Source of the DNA: Cephalotus follicularis
Taxonomy: Eukaryota; Streptophyta; Magnoliopsida; Oxalidales; Cephalotaceae
Length of the DNA stretch: 64,000 nt
Assembly (NCBI GenBank): GCA_001972305.1
Contig: BDDD01002921.1
Location: 135,366 to 199,365 of the forward strand
Direction: 5' to 3'
Positions 32,849-43,701 of this stretch are shown here, one piece after another (positions within the stretch are counted from its first letter, which is position 1; each line of letters opens with the position of its first letter). The notes below the pieces were generated by a model. It ran no database searches, was not told the origin of the DNA, and saw only the letters and a list, made by a program, of their open reading frames with translations. A program made the translations under genes and the position numbers.

Positions 32849-33180
32849 TGATGTCCTCCGTAAGAAGTGTGAAAGCTGAAAAGAGAGCCCTAATTGAAGG
32901 GGCAAGTCACTATCTTGAGAAACCAATGTCTATGGAGGACCTCAAATACTTGTGGCAACACATATATCGAAAGAGGAACAATCCAATAAAGAAAATCACA
33001 AAAGCAGACTTTGGTGCAAAGGACAACTGTAGAAGAAAGCAAAGTGATGTTTTGAAGATGAGGGAGACTGTTTGTGTGTATAAGAGTGTGGCCAGTACTG
33101 GAACTAAAAACTATATCCAAAATATTGACCATCAAAATGATCCAAAAGGAAATAAGAAACAAATAGAATTCTGAGGGTGC
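32849..33180 (+). pseudogene. Receiver-domain exon, second part, and linker
   Basis: The acceptor TACCATGCAG is followed by MSSVRSVKAEKRALIEGASH, YLEKPMSMEDLKYLWQHIYR and KRNN. The conserved Lys-Pro of receivers (EKP) is kept. The WQH ending marks the type-B class. It then runs into a Lys/Asn-rich linker with a stop at 33172. Confidence 0.85.
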
Positions 33181-33380
33181 TCGAATGATGATCGAAATGA
33201 TCCAAAAGGAAAAAAAAGTAATAGAATTCGGAGAGTGAGTGAATCCTATTACGACTAATGATCCGAAAGGAAAGGAGAAGCAGACAACTTTACAAGGAAG
33301 CTTGAATGATCCAGAAGGGGGAAATGAGCAAATGATGGTATAAGGGTTCCTAACTGATCCAAATGGGGATAACAAGCAAC
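33120..33380 (+). repeat. Degenerate repeats encoding a NDPKGxxKQ-like motif
   Basis: AATGATCCAAAAGGAAA occurs at about 33136 and 33196. ATGATCCGAAAGGAAAGG, ATGATCCAGAAGGGGG and TGATCCAAATGGGGAT follow, at a spacing of about 50-65 bp. The repeat lies in the linker between receiver and GARP domain and is frame-broken in places. It looks like a protein-level tandem repeat that expanded before or during decay. Confidence 0.7.
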
Positions 33381-33382
33381 AA

Positions 33383-33722
33383 GTGGTTGTGGAGAGGGGC
33401 GTGAATGAGGGAGACCATGTAAAAGTATCCCAAAATACCACCATTAACCAAGTGATGACCAAAGAGAGTCAGGAACAGGAAAAATCCAATATGAAGAGAC
33501 CAAATGAGGGTATTGAAGGAAAAGAAGATGAGAAGAAAATGAAAATGAAAATCAGCTCAGGACAAAGTAATTTGATAAGGGAAAAACCAAAGGTGGAAGT
33601 GAAAGAATGGAAAGACTACACTAAAATGTTGCCTAGACCAAAATCCTCCAGGCCACGTGTGGTTTGGAATGCATAGCTTCTCCTGAAGTTCACAGCAGCT
33701 CTTAGTGCACTAGGAGATACAA
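33383..33722 (+). pseudogene. Linker and first GARP (B-motif) exon
   Basis: The basic region KEDEKKMKMKISSGQ leads to SSRPRVVWNA, a stop (TAG at 33674-33676 where homologues have Glu), then LLLKFTAALSALGDT. The donor GTAAGAC is at 33723. The exon ends in phase 1. Confidence 0.85.
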
Positions 33723-33927
33723 GTAAGACTTACTTTCTCCATATATTATAACAATTATTACAAAAAAATTGAACATCAGTAACATGCAATTTGAACATCA
33801 GGGTTTTCTTAAATCTGCAAAAGATGCAATGGAAACCATGTTACTGATATTGTAATTGATTGTTACTGATGTCAAATTTCTTGTAGTAATCTAACTTTTG
33901 AACTCATTCTACATTACTCTCTATAAT

Positions 33928-34423
33928 CGTTGATGCAGAAATCATTTCCTCAACAGTACCCCACGTGTAAGGGTTTGATTTGTTGAAGGAAACGCTAAGA
34001 AATGCCTGAGAAGATGGTTTGGTGGTTATGTTCCTGCACAAGTAGAGTAAAATAATTACGAAGGTCCAGGAGGTTGATCTCCCGGGGACACTCCGACACT
34101 CAAGTTAGACAATGCACAGGAAGATTTAGGTGCTTTAGTATGTAAAATGGTTGACCTCATTAATGTCGTTAATTTTAGTATTTATAGCCCTGGAATGTAA
34201 TTGCTGACCATGGATTTCGGAGTTGATGTGTATCCTTTAAGGAAATGTCTGAGGATCACGGACATATCCCTGATCTCCACCGGATTTGGTGCCAGTATTC
34301 CTATTAAGTGTGTTTCTTTGAGCTGATAATGCTTGACCAGGTGTCTAGGCCTCTGGAGGACATCTGGTGTCGCGACCTGAAGACACGTGGAAAAATTCTT
34401 TATGAAGGATTTTTACCGTATCA
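33928..34423 (-). repeat. 3' LTR of the Tat element
   Basis: Plus reading CGTTGATGCAGAAATC ... TTACCGTATCA, 496 bp. The terminal dinucleotide at the left is CG where the partner has TG. Confidence 0.92.
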
Positions 34424-34440
34424 TATGCCCCCCTAGTTTC
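34424..34440 (-). other. Polypurine tract of the Tat element
   Basis: The minus-strand AACTAGGGGGGCATA precedes the LTR start TGATACGG. It confirms minus orientation. Confidence 0.85.
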
Positions 34441-34738
34441 CATTCTCTGGGCTTACCAGGGGATGGGGACTATGTATAGCCTGGCTTCAAAATTGGGGCA
34501 TGTTGCCCTTGGATGAAGAGGGCTTAACCTCGTGTTGGGCCTAACAACCTAGCCCAAGATGGCCAATAAATGCTACAAGACAAACGTTCTCTCCATTTAT
34601 TATTTTTTGAATTAATGTTCATCATTGCGCCGAAGTTGAAGAGTTGTGCACGTCTGACGCTTCGGTGCCCGCGCATAACCTCTTCGTTTCTCGCACCTGA
34701 CTTGAAAGAGCAATCTCCACAGTCGAGATCAAAAGAGA

Positions 34739-34745
34739 TATAAAG
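34739..34745 (+). promoter_or_regulatory. Possible TATA box of the antisense gene
   Basis: TATAAAG (in GATATAAAGGTTTGG) lies about 220 bp upstream of the ATG at 34963 and reads opposite to the element's own transcription. The spacing suits a plant gene with a moderate 5' UTR. Inference only. Confidence 0.45.
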
Positions 34746-34962
34746 GTTTGGATGCACTCCCAGACTCTTTAAAAACCCCATCTCTCTTGGGGAAAAACTT
34801 TACGCTTTCTTGCTTTTTAGAACCCTAGAATTCATGCAAATCTCTTGCTCTTCTAACCTCCAAGTTCAACTTCTCCTTCGTTTTCTCCTTTACCCCGATT
34901 CTCAAGTGAACAGCTTTCCTTAATTTCTATTTATTTTTTTCTTGAGTAATTTAGGGTTTTCT

Positions 34963-35893
34963 ATGTCCACTTCATCCTCGTCTTCCTCTCTCTCTGAAAA
35001 CACCATAGCCAGAACTAAACAAACCAGGAGGATCATTAAACGTTTTGAGGTGGTAGCCCGAGCGTCAGCGAGGGTTACCATTGCTGAGCATCCCCTCAAT
35101 ATGGAGGTGGAGATGGAGGCCGCTGTGGCCGAGGCTCCCAACGTTGAATCCACAGAGGCTGGAGTCCAAGATTTTAGGACCTGCTTTGACCAAACCAAGA
35201 TTCGCCTGAAGAAGCTGGCCGAGTTAGTCAAAGGGTACTCCATCCCCGACAGCCTGGACCTTGAGATCCCAATTGATCCCCAGACGATTACGGAGAGTAG
35301 ACCTGTATATTTTGTGGTCTTCCAAGACATTCTAGAGTATGGGTTGAGCCTTCCTCTTTCTCCTTTTACCATCGCCATCCTCGGGTACTACCATATCCAT
35401 CCCTCGATGCTCTAGGCCCATTCCTGGGGATTTGTCATTGGATTCCTAGTGAGGTGCTTGGAGTCTGGGGTGACCTCCACGGTGAACCTGTTCAAGGAGT
35501 TCCACATCTTGAATGCTTCCCCAAAGAAGCGCGGTTTTTACTTCAAATCCCGAGCAAAGATGATCAGGTTGTTGGCCGAGAACACTAAGAGGGTCAAAAG
35601 CTGGAGGGAGAAATACTTCATGGTCAAGACCTCCCAGGCTTTATGCCCTGTCCTTGGAGTGACACCTTGGACACAGTAGGCTTAAATCAGAGGGTGACCT
35701 TGACCACGACCGAGAAGACTGACCCGGGGAAGCTTCTAGTTCTTGCTCCCGAGGGCATGGACGCGGTGGTGTTTGAGGATCGCCTGCGACGACTTGGGTT
35801 AAGTATGTCCCAGGGTCGTCGGGCGAGGTTGGAGATAGATGCAAGGGAGATTCCCACGGGGGTTGAGAGAGAGAAGGACCAGGATATCTGAGG
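34963..35893 (+). pseudogene. Antisense ORF of the Tat element, PF04195-like N-terminal part
   Basis: From the ATG at 34963: a Ser-rich start, an acidic stretch, then PVYFVVFQDILEYGLSLPLS and PFTIAILGYYHIHPSML. A stop at 35413 interrupts an otherwise continuous frame that goes on as HSWGFVIGFLVRCLESG, TVNLFKEFHIL, KKRGFYFKSRAK and SWREKYFMVK. This order is that of the family called putative gypsy-type transposon protein (PF04195), found in large plant Gypsy elements. A frame change near 35640 leads to a charged tail ending at 35891. Function unknown. It is antisense to pol and clearly not gag-pol. Confidence 0.78.
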
Positions 35894-36025
35894 TGAACTT
35901 GCATCCTCGGATACCATTGAAAGGGAGAGCAGTACTTTGCTTTCCTCTAGAGTCTTGTATTTATTTTTGCTTCATTATCTTCTTTTGATGTTTTGCTGAC
36001 TACTTCTTTGTGATCTTCTGCAGAG

Positions 36026-37760
36026 ATGACAAATCAAGAATCGACCATGGACAACGTCAGGGCTGCTCGAGAGCAAGTCAGGGTGATGAACCCTGAGGAA
36101 CAGAGACAGGAGGCCCTCAGGAAGAAAAAGGCCCTCGAGAGATCCATTGATGGGGCTCAAAAGAGGGCAGCCAAGGGGGCTGCTAAAAAGGCCAGGGTCG
36201 AGGAGCGTGCTCGGTAAAGTGCCGAAGAGGCCAAGGCCAGGGCTGAGGTGGCCGCGGAGACCATGACTGGAGCTGTGGCTGATGAGTCCATGGAGGTAAG
36301 GGCCGATAGGGGCATGGATACTCAGGTCACGGTTGCCGAGGTGGCAAGGAACAATGTGGCTATGGGGACAAGGACTGAGGAAACAAGGGTCGAGATTGCC
36401 AGAGGCAAATGGCTTGCTACTCACGAACCTGACCATCCGTCGAAGAGGCAGAGGACAGAGGAGAGAGATGCACCTCAGGACGAACCCACCGAGGAGGGCT
36501 CCCAGGACCCTACCCTCACATATCCTTCTAAGGAGCTGGAGAGAGTCAACAAAATTCTCAAAGGACTTGGCAGGTCAGAGGTGAGCTTGAAGACGCCAGG
36601 GGTCGCCATTGAACTGGGCAAAGCGGGTCTCTTTCCCCATGAGTTGGAAGTGAGGGAGAATTGGGACGCTAAACATCTCTGGACTCACCTCTTCCAAACT
36701 TTATTCAGGGTTAGTAATCTTTTTCTAACCTTTTTCTATCTGTGACCCTTCAATTTCCCATTAACCTTGCATTCCTTTTTCCCAAGGCATGGTGGATTCC
36801 CAACTTTTGATGGAGAGAACTGACCAGGAGAGCGCCCTGCTTGAGCAAATCGGGGCTGAAAACGCTGAGCTCAAGAGGTCGTAGGACGTGCTCCGGGCTC
36901 AACTCAAGGAGGTGATTGGAGTCTAGGAACACATCACTGCCAAGAGAGATAGAGCCCTCCAAGATTTGGCGAGGGTGAAAAAGTTGAGGCTGGCAGCAGT
37001 CAACAGGGGCCTCTGTCTCTATAAAAAGCTGAAGGCTTACAGTGATAAGATAAAGAAGCTTCAGCAACTCGCGGATGCTCGAACCAATGCTGCGGTGGAG
37101 AGAGCCATCCTTGACTTCAAGGCTTCCACAGAGTTTCGAGACGCTGAGGACCGGGCCGTGGAGAACTTCAAAGCTTTGATGGAGTTTCAGGATGATATGA
37201 CCAAGGTCGTGGACAACTTCAAGGCCTCTGAGGATTTTAACAAAGAGGTCCTTAAGAAGTCCTCGGTCCTTTTTCGTCGGGGATTTTTCTCCTGTCGAAA
37301 TATGGTAAAATATCATCCTAAGCTTCCATTGGAGTCCATCATTTGCTGGCCTTCAGTGACTAAGTATGACTTCTTTCCTGATGGTGTTGATGATGCCAAG
37401 GAAAGAGCAATTTGAGCCTTTGATGAGGAGCAGAGTCATGCTCAGGAACCTGAGTGGTCACCCGAGGGTCATGAGATGGTCCTATTCCTTGATGCTGCCG
37501 AGGAGCTTGACGCCGAGCCTTCGGATGTGGAGCCTCTCTCTACACTTCTTGCTGAGGATCCCACTGTTGATCTCCCGGTTGAGGATCCTACTCTTGATCC
37601 CCCAGCTGCGAATCCTTCGTCTAGACTTGTGACTGAGGATCCTCTTCTTGGCGCGTGGCTGAAGATCCTCCGCCTCTTCCTTGTGAACCGACTCTGTGGA
37701 TCCTCCGCCTCCTCCTCCTCCTCCCATGGTGCATGAGATCCCATCAGGGGACGAAGATTA
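36026..37760 (+). pseudogene. Antisense gene, coiled-coil C-terminal part
   Basis: After an intron-like acceptor (TTCTGCAG, 36023) the plus strand encodes Ala/Glu/Lys/Arg-rich heptad-like sequence. Examples are EEQRQEALRKKKALERSID, KKARVEERAR and, after stops, RVKKLRLAAVNRGLCLYKKL. FRDAEDRAVENFKALMEF repeats follow at about 37130-37230. The end (about 37480-37735) has degenerate EDPTxDxP repeats. Long coiled-coil tails are usual behind PF04195 domains in plants. Stops at about 36216, 36743, 36881 and 37415 break it. A polyadenylation-like AATGAAAAATAAG is at about 37826. Confidence 0.65.
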
Positions 37761-38926
37761 GAGTAGATTTTTTCTTGTTTTACCTTTTAATTTTTTCCTT
37801 TTTGCGATGTAATCTCTCTTAATCAATGAAAAATAAGTATTTTTGCACCTCGGGTTTCTTTGGTGTGCTTTGTTTTTTGGTTTGAATGCTCGGGCTCTAA
37901 CTAATACTCTCAACTCCCTTAGGATAATTGTATGTTGGTAATAGAACCCAAACTTCAATTAAGTACCGTTGTTCCCCAGTGGGACTTTAACTTAGTCTAA
38001 CTAATAGACTTTATATTGTGGCCTTACAATTTTCAGGCCTAATTATCCAAACTTCGTAGTCCCCTTAGGACACCTTATTTCAAAGGCGTTTAGATAATAG
38101 GACTTAGTCTTTACGAGTTCTGCTGTGTTCGTAGACCAAGTTTCAGGTCATCCCGGGAAAGTTCTTATAGGTTTTTCGAGCAGGGTCTCATCCGGTCCGT
38201 TATATTATAGACCAGGTCGCATGAGCTTGCAGTCCACGTAAGGACACTTATTTTAAAGTGCTCAGTCCAACAAACTTGATCGTTGCAAGTTCTCATGGAT
38301 TCGCCTCTCAAGACACGATGTGGTTGTGGTCGGACATTGAAATGCTAACAAGTATTTGCTCCCTTGGGAGTCTTTTGATGCTCCCCTGGGGGGAGGCTTT
38401 GGTGCTCCCTTCGGGGGAGGCTTTGGTGCTCCCCTGGAGGGAGGCTTAGTTGAATTGAGACCTTATTCTGTTTGGTATACTCCTTGGGAGCATGGTCAGG
38501 CATGCCTGTATTAAGGCTTGATGGTTGAGGGAGTTGATCGGCGGCTGTTCAGAGGTTTAAGGACATGAACATTGGGCCTCCAGTCCCTTGAAAACTTGTA
38601 ACTATGATCTTTGCACTCATTTTTTGAGAAAAAATTCAATATCATTGACATTTTTGAATTTGTACAACTTATAAAGAATCACTGGTAATACTTTCTCAGA
38701 TGCTTGTATAACTTACAAAGAATCACTGGTAATACTTCCTAAGATCCTCGGCATTCCAAACTCTGGGAATCTCCCTGCCCCCTAGAGTTTTAAGTTTGAA
38801 TGTTCCTGGGCGGAGCATTCTCTTCACCTTGTATGGTCCTTCCCAGTTAGGGGCTAGTTTTCCCCTGGTTTCGGTTGGATCTGCGATGGTCGAGTTGCAA
38901 AGGACTAGGTCTCCTTTTTTTAGTGG
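37761..38926. other. Spacer between antisense gene and pol
   Basis: No gene. It holds the putative 3' end of the antisense gene and, at 38377-38448, three 24-bp tandem units. Another short duplication (CTTATAAAGAATCACTGGTAATACTT-like) lies at about 38668-38745. The pol 3' end of integrase (minus) starts at about 38760. Confidence 0.55.
38377..38448. repeat. 24-bp tandem repeat, three copies
   Basis: Units start GATGCTCCCC, GGTGCTCCCT and GGTGCTCCCC and end GGGAGGCTTT or GGGAGGCTTA. Each unit is itself a small inverted repeat (CTCCCC...GGGGAG). Confidence 0.85.
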
Positions 38927-39720
38927 TCAGGGGTTTACCCTTTTGTTGTAATAACGGACCATCCTCTGTTGGTAGGTTGTAACTTTGATGGCTGCCTTAT
39001 CTCTCAGCTCTTCCACTAAGTCGAGGAGAGTCCTTAGCCCTTCTTCATTATTCTCTTCACTGAAATGCACAACCCTTGGCGACTGTACACCAATCTCCAC
39101 CAGTATCATGGCTTCAACTCCAAAGCAAAGGCTGTATGGGGACTCACCAGTTGTGGTCCTATGAGTAGTTCTATAAGCCCATAGGACGCTTGGTAGCTCA
39201 TCTGTCCATCTTCCCTTGCTGTGCTCAAGGCGCTTCTTCAAGCCTGAGATGATTTCTCTGTTGATCACCTCGGCTTGACCATTACTCTGGGGGTAGGCTA
39301 TTGAGGCTAACCTATGCTCTATTCTCTATTCTTTGCAAAAATCGTGGAAATCTTGGCAATCAAACTGCTTCCCATTATCTGAGACTATCACCCTTGGCAC
39401 TCCAAATATATAGATGATCGATTTCCATACAAAGCTCTCCGTATTATTTTATGTGATCATGGCCAGAGGGTTTGCTTCTACCCACTTAGTGAAGTAGTCC
39501 ACTGCCACAATGAGAAACTTCCTCTGCCCCGTTGCCACTGGTAATGGTCCAATGAAATCCATCCCCCACTGTGCAAAGGGCCACAGGGCCGTAATATATG
39601 TCAGGGGTTCTGAGGGTCTCCTGCTTATATTGGAGTACCTTTGACATCTATCACATTTCCTCACAAAGTCTATGGCATCCTAATGCATGATCGGCCAGTA
39701 ATAGCCCTGCCTCATTATTT
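38760..39720 (-). pseudogene. Tat integrase
   Basis: Zinc-finger end CDRCQRYS, core WGMDFIGPLPVATGQ (first Asp, about 39560), VIVSDNGKQFD (second Asp, about 39385) and SNGQAEVINREI (Glu, about 39270). SVLWAYRTTHRTTTGESPYS and a C-terminal LAPNWEGPYKVKR follow. All D-D-E residues are kept. Stops near 39449, 39322 and 38927 break it. Confidence 0.9.
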
Positions 39721-39899
39721 GTGGGATAAGGTTCTGCCCCCAGTGTGGTTGCCACAGACTCCTTCATAGACTTCCCTTAAAGCGTAATAGGACTCTAGGG
39801 GAGTCATACACCTTAGCCATGGATAGGAAAAAGACCTTTTGTAGAGGATCCCATCTCGGAGGTGGAATCTATTTGCTCGATACACCAGTTTTCTCGCTT

Positions 39900-40363
39900 A
39901 AGCAGCGTCCTCGGGAAAAATCCCGTTCCTCAGCCAATTGATAAACGGAGTCATCTAGTTTGGCTCCTGTGGTGCATCTATGTCCATCACGTCTACTCCC
40001 GATATGGTAGGCCTGTCCAAATAATCCGTTAGCACAGTATGGTTTTTCTATAACTCCTCCGTTGTCGCTAATTTGGACAACTAGTCTGCTCGGGCATTTT
40101 CTGCTCTGAGTACTTTCAAAACTCTTAACAACTGGAACGCTGACTTCAAACTCTGAAGTTGAGCCAAGTACTTGGCCATGGAGTCTTCTCTGGCCTCATA
40201 CTCCCCACTCACCAAACCAACTACTAGCTAAGAATTACTGGAGGCTTCTATCTTTTGAACCTCCAAGTGCTTTGCAATTGTCAGCCCGGCGATCAGAGCT
40301 TCCCACTCAGCTTCATTGTTTGTAGTTTTAAATCAAAACCTCAGAGCATACTCTATTTTCCAC
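39900..40363 (-). pseudogene. Second RNase H-like region of the Tat pol
   Basis: Minus-strand pieces NNEAEWEALIAGLTIAKHLE-like, YEAREDSMAKYLAQLQSL and RAENARAD with an LSKLATTEEL end. This is the extra RNase H that Tat-type elements carry between RNase H and integrase. Several stops. The call is by motif order. Confidence 0.65.
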
Positions 40364-40984
40364 CTATCTGGACTCGTTAACACCAATCTTGCTCCACTGC
40401 CGGAGACGCGGGATGAGCCATCCACGGACAACTTTCATAAGCCCCCTCTCTTTTTCAGAGGTGTCTTCTTCCATACACTCTGTAAGTGTATGATCTCCTA
40501 GAAAATCTGCCAAGACCTGTGACTTTATTGTTGGTCTGGCTTCGAACTTTACATCGTACTCGCTTAGTTCGACCAACCACTTGATCAGCCTTCCCGAGAG
40601 GTCCAGCTTAGCTAGGACTTGTCTTAGTTGTTGGTCGAATAGAACTTTTATAGTATGATCTTGGAAGTACGGCCTCAGCTTCCTTGCTGCTATAATCAGA
40701 GCATAAGCAAATTTTTCTACCTCTGGGTACCTCCCCTCAGCATTGTTCAAGGCTTTACTGACATAATACACCGGCCTCTGAACTTTCTCCTCCTCCCTGA
40801 CTAGCACTGCACTCACTGCGCCTGATGTTACCGCAAGGTACAAATACAAGTCTTTCCCGTCCTTAGGTTTGAGATCAGAGGAGGGGAAGCCAGGTATTCC
40901 TTCAACTTGTTGAAGGCTACTTGACATTCGTCTAACCAAGAAAACCCCTTGGGATCTCTCAATACTTTGAAGAAAGGGAGACAT
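40364..40984 (-). pseudogene. Tat RNase H
   Basis: LYLYLAVTSGAVSAVLVREE, RPVYYVSKALNNAEGRYPEV, KWLVELSEYDVKFEARPTIK and SQVLADFLGDH. This is the Gypsy RNase H in which the first Asp is replaced in the usual Tat way (YLAVT). The open frame is 206 residues and starts within the RT tail. Confidence 0.88.
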
Positions 40985-41040
40985 TTCTTTGCTGACTTCA
41001 AGAAAAACCTGCTCAGGGCTGCTATTCTACCATTAAGCTT

Positions 41041-41943
41041 CTATATATCCCTGATGGTCTGAGGAGGCCTCATGCTCTGAACTGCTGAGATATTCTCCGG
41101 GTTGGTCTCTATTCCCCTGCTTGAGACCATGAACCCGAGAAATTTTCCAGAGGTGACCCCAAAAGTGCAATTCGAAGGATTGAGTTTCATTTTGTACTTC
41201 CTCAGCATCTCAAAAGTTTCCTCAAAGTCTTTAATGTGGGGGCTCCTTGCTGGCATTTTGACGAGCATGTCATCAATATAGACTTCCATGTTTTTCCCGA
41301 TCTGAGGTTCAAAGATCTTGTTGACCAACTGTTGGTAGGTTGCCCCTGCATTCTTCAATCCAATGGGTGTGACTTTGTAGCAGTACATGCCTCTGTCAGT
41401 GATGAAGGCTATCTTGTTCTTGTCAGGCCCATACATGGGGATTTGATTGTACCCCGAGTAGACGTCCAAGAAACTCAACATTATGTATCTTGAGGTCGAA
41501 TCCACCAACAGATCGATCTTTGGGAGAGGGAAGTGATCCTTGGGACAAGCTTTGTTGAGTTCTGTGAAGTAAATACACATCCTCCACTTGCCATTTACTT
41601 CCTTGACTAGGATCGGGTTAGCCAGCCAGTCAGAATAGTGCACTTCCCTAATGAACCCGCTTGTAATAGCTTGCTCACCTCCTCAGTTATTACATGCTGC
41701 CTATCAGGAATGAAGTTCCTTTTCTTCTGCCTGGTCATGTCTCATGGGATCTACGCTCAACTTGTGCACCATCACCTCTGGGCTGATCCCAGGGACCTCC
41801 TCTGCCGACCAAGCGAATACATCTCTATTGTTTTTAAGGAACGTTATAAGTTCCCCTTTCTTCACCTCTCCAAGTTGTGAGCCAACTTTGATGATTTTGT
41901 CTTCATCGCCCTCCTCCAAGTCCACCTGTAATTCTTCTTCCAC
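41041..41943 (-). pseudogene. Tat reverse transcriptase
   Basis: The 200-residue block has NGKWRMCIYFTELNKACPKD, FLDVYSGYNQIPM, KNAGATYQQLVNKIF and MEVYIDDMLVK (YIDD intact), then KFLGFMVSSRGIE. FTELNKACP replaces the common FTDLNKACP. The upstream part (VFAWSAEEVPGI at 41830) is in another frame, separated by stops around 41640-41700. Confidence 0.92.
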
Positions 41944-41946
41944 AAA

Positions 41947-42549
41947 TTATGGACGCTCGGGTTCCACATCCCCTCTGAGCTCCACATTTGCTATGGACAA
42001 GGCATTCTCCTTCCCCTTGTCCATCACAACAGTTTTGTAGCACTTTCTTGCTACCCGTTGATCCCCTCTGACCTCCCCCACGCTAAACCTTGTTGGGAAC
42101 TTCATCACCAAGTGTCTCGTAGACACTATTGCTTCCAACAAGTTCAAACCTGGACGCCTGACTATAGCATTGTTCAGGCTTGGTGTGTCCACTACCAGGA
42201 ATGTCATATGCACCTGGGTCTGACGTGGGTCCATGCCTGCAACCACGGATAGGTCGATGGATCCCAGAGGATGGACCATCTCCCTTGCAAAGCCAACTAG
42301 TGGGGTCTTGACAGGCCTGAGATGATCGATCGGTATCTTGAGCTTATCAAATGCATGTTTATAAAAGATATCGATCGAACTCCCGCTATCAATTAGGATC
42401 CTCTTCATAATGAAAAGTTCAACCAGAAGAGTTACCACCACTAGATCATCATAAGGGAGACGTACTCCCTCGTAGTTCACCTCGGAGAAGGATACTACCT
42501 CCTCATCTCCACCTGTTCTCAACCTCTTGCTATGGTGAATTTGTTGCAC
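41947..42549 (-). pseudogene. Tat aspartic protease region
   Basis: RILIDSGSSIDIFYKHAFDK carries the DSG active site, preceded by PYDDLVVVTLLVE and followed by PLGSIDLSVVAG and NAIVRRPGLNLLEAIVS. Usual Tat text has LGRPWLN where this copy has VRRPGLN. The 200-residue open block ends just before the RT linker. Confidence 0.9.
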
Positions 42550-42777
42550 AGCAAGGGATTGCCTCCCGTAGGCCTTTCTAGAATTTTTATGGTCACCACC
42601 AGACGTGACCCCCCCAGAGATGGTGTGGATAACACCCCTGGGCTGCTGCTGCTGTTGTTACTCCTCCGGTTGCTGTGGAGCTTCTTCTCTGAGCTCTCTC
42701 CTTTGCTGAGGAGCGTTCCTATCCACATACTTGCGTAGGTACCCCTTGCGAATCAGGTCTTCTATCTGATTCTTTAG

Positions 42778-43140
42778 CTACCTGCACTCCTCGGTATCGT
42801 GCCCGCGGTCACGATGATAACAGCAGTATTTTTCTGTGTCCCTCTTCTCAGCTGAGGATCTCATTGGGGCAGGCCATTGAATGGGGACCTTATCTTTCTC
42901 CACCGCAAGTATCCTAGTATGAGACTCCAGGAGAGGGGCAAAATTGTTATAAGCCGGGATGGGCGCCCCTCCCCTTGGTGACTCCTCTCTCCTAGAGAGC
43001 TTGTGCGTGAGGTCATCCCTATGGAGCTTAGACCTCTCCTTCCTCTTGTCTTTCTTCCCGAGAGCATTTCGTGAATGCTCTTCTTTCTCCGCCTGATGGC
43101 CCGACCAAGATATCTTTTGTTTCCTGGATGCCATCTCCTC
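42778..43140 (-). pseudogene. Tat gag C-terminus with CCHC-like zinc finger
   Basis: A basic, Arg/Lys-rich stretch (KKDKRKERSKLHRDDLTHKL) is followed by KYCCYHRDRGHDTEECR. CxxH-type spacing of this kind is the usual Tat gag/protease border. A stop separates it from 42549. Confidence 0.82.
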
Positions 43141-43701
43141 CTAAACGTTGACATATTTTTCTGCTCTCTTCAGCAGGTCGGCCATATCCAGCGCTGGTTT
43201 TTTCAACAGGGAGAAAGTAAATGAGGAGTTAACCTTCAGCCCACTGTTCAGCGCTGCTAGAGCGAAGGATGGCTCTAGGTCTTTCACTGTGAGAGAATCT
43301 TTGTTGAATCGTGTGAGGTAGTCTCTCAGTGACACATCTCTTTGCTGCACCACATTGATCAAATGGGTAGAGTTCCTCCTCTGCGTGGTGCTGTTGAGGA
43401 ACTTGGTCACGAACAGTTCTGTAAACTGTTCGAAATTCACCACCAACCCCTGTGCCAGGGTAGAATACCACGACTGGGCTGCACCAGTCAGTGTTACCGA
43501 GAATCCTCGGCAAAGTGTAACGTCTGAGGCTTGGTGCACCAACATGGTTTGAATGTAGGTGCGTACATGTTGGATGGGATCGGTGGACCCATCGTACTTA
43601 TCGAGACTTGGGAGCCGAAATCTGCTGGGGATATACTCCTCCATGATTTCAAATGTGAAAGGGTGGGCGCTAATGTTGCGCACCTCGGACAGACACCCCA
43701 T
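43141..43701 (-). pseudogene. Tat gag (Retrotrans_gag domain)
   Basis: FRLPSLDKYDGSTDPIQHVR, GAAQSWYSTLAQGLVVNFEQ, FTELFVTKFLNST and VSLRDYLTRFNKDS form a standard Gypsy gag capsid. 186 residues open. The N-terminal gag part (43702-44370) has several stops. Confidence 0.92.

Noticed and set aside
32890-33462. 190-residue minus-strand ORF
   Set aside because: It is the shadow of the response-regulator exon and linker on the other strand.
36750-37316. 188-residue minus-strand ORF in the Tat element
   Set aside because: It is opposite the coiled-coil frame of the antisense gene. The plus frame has the heptad pattern and neighbouring domain, the minus frame has nothing.
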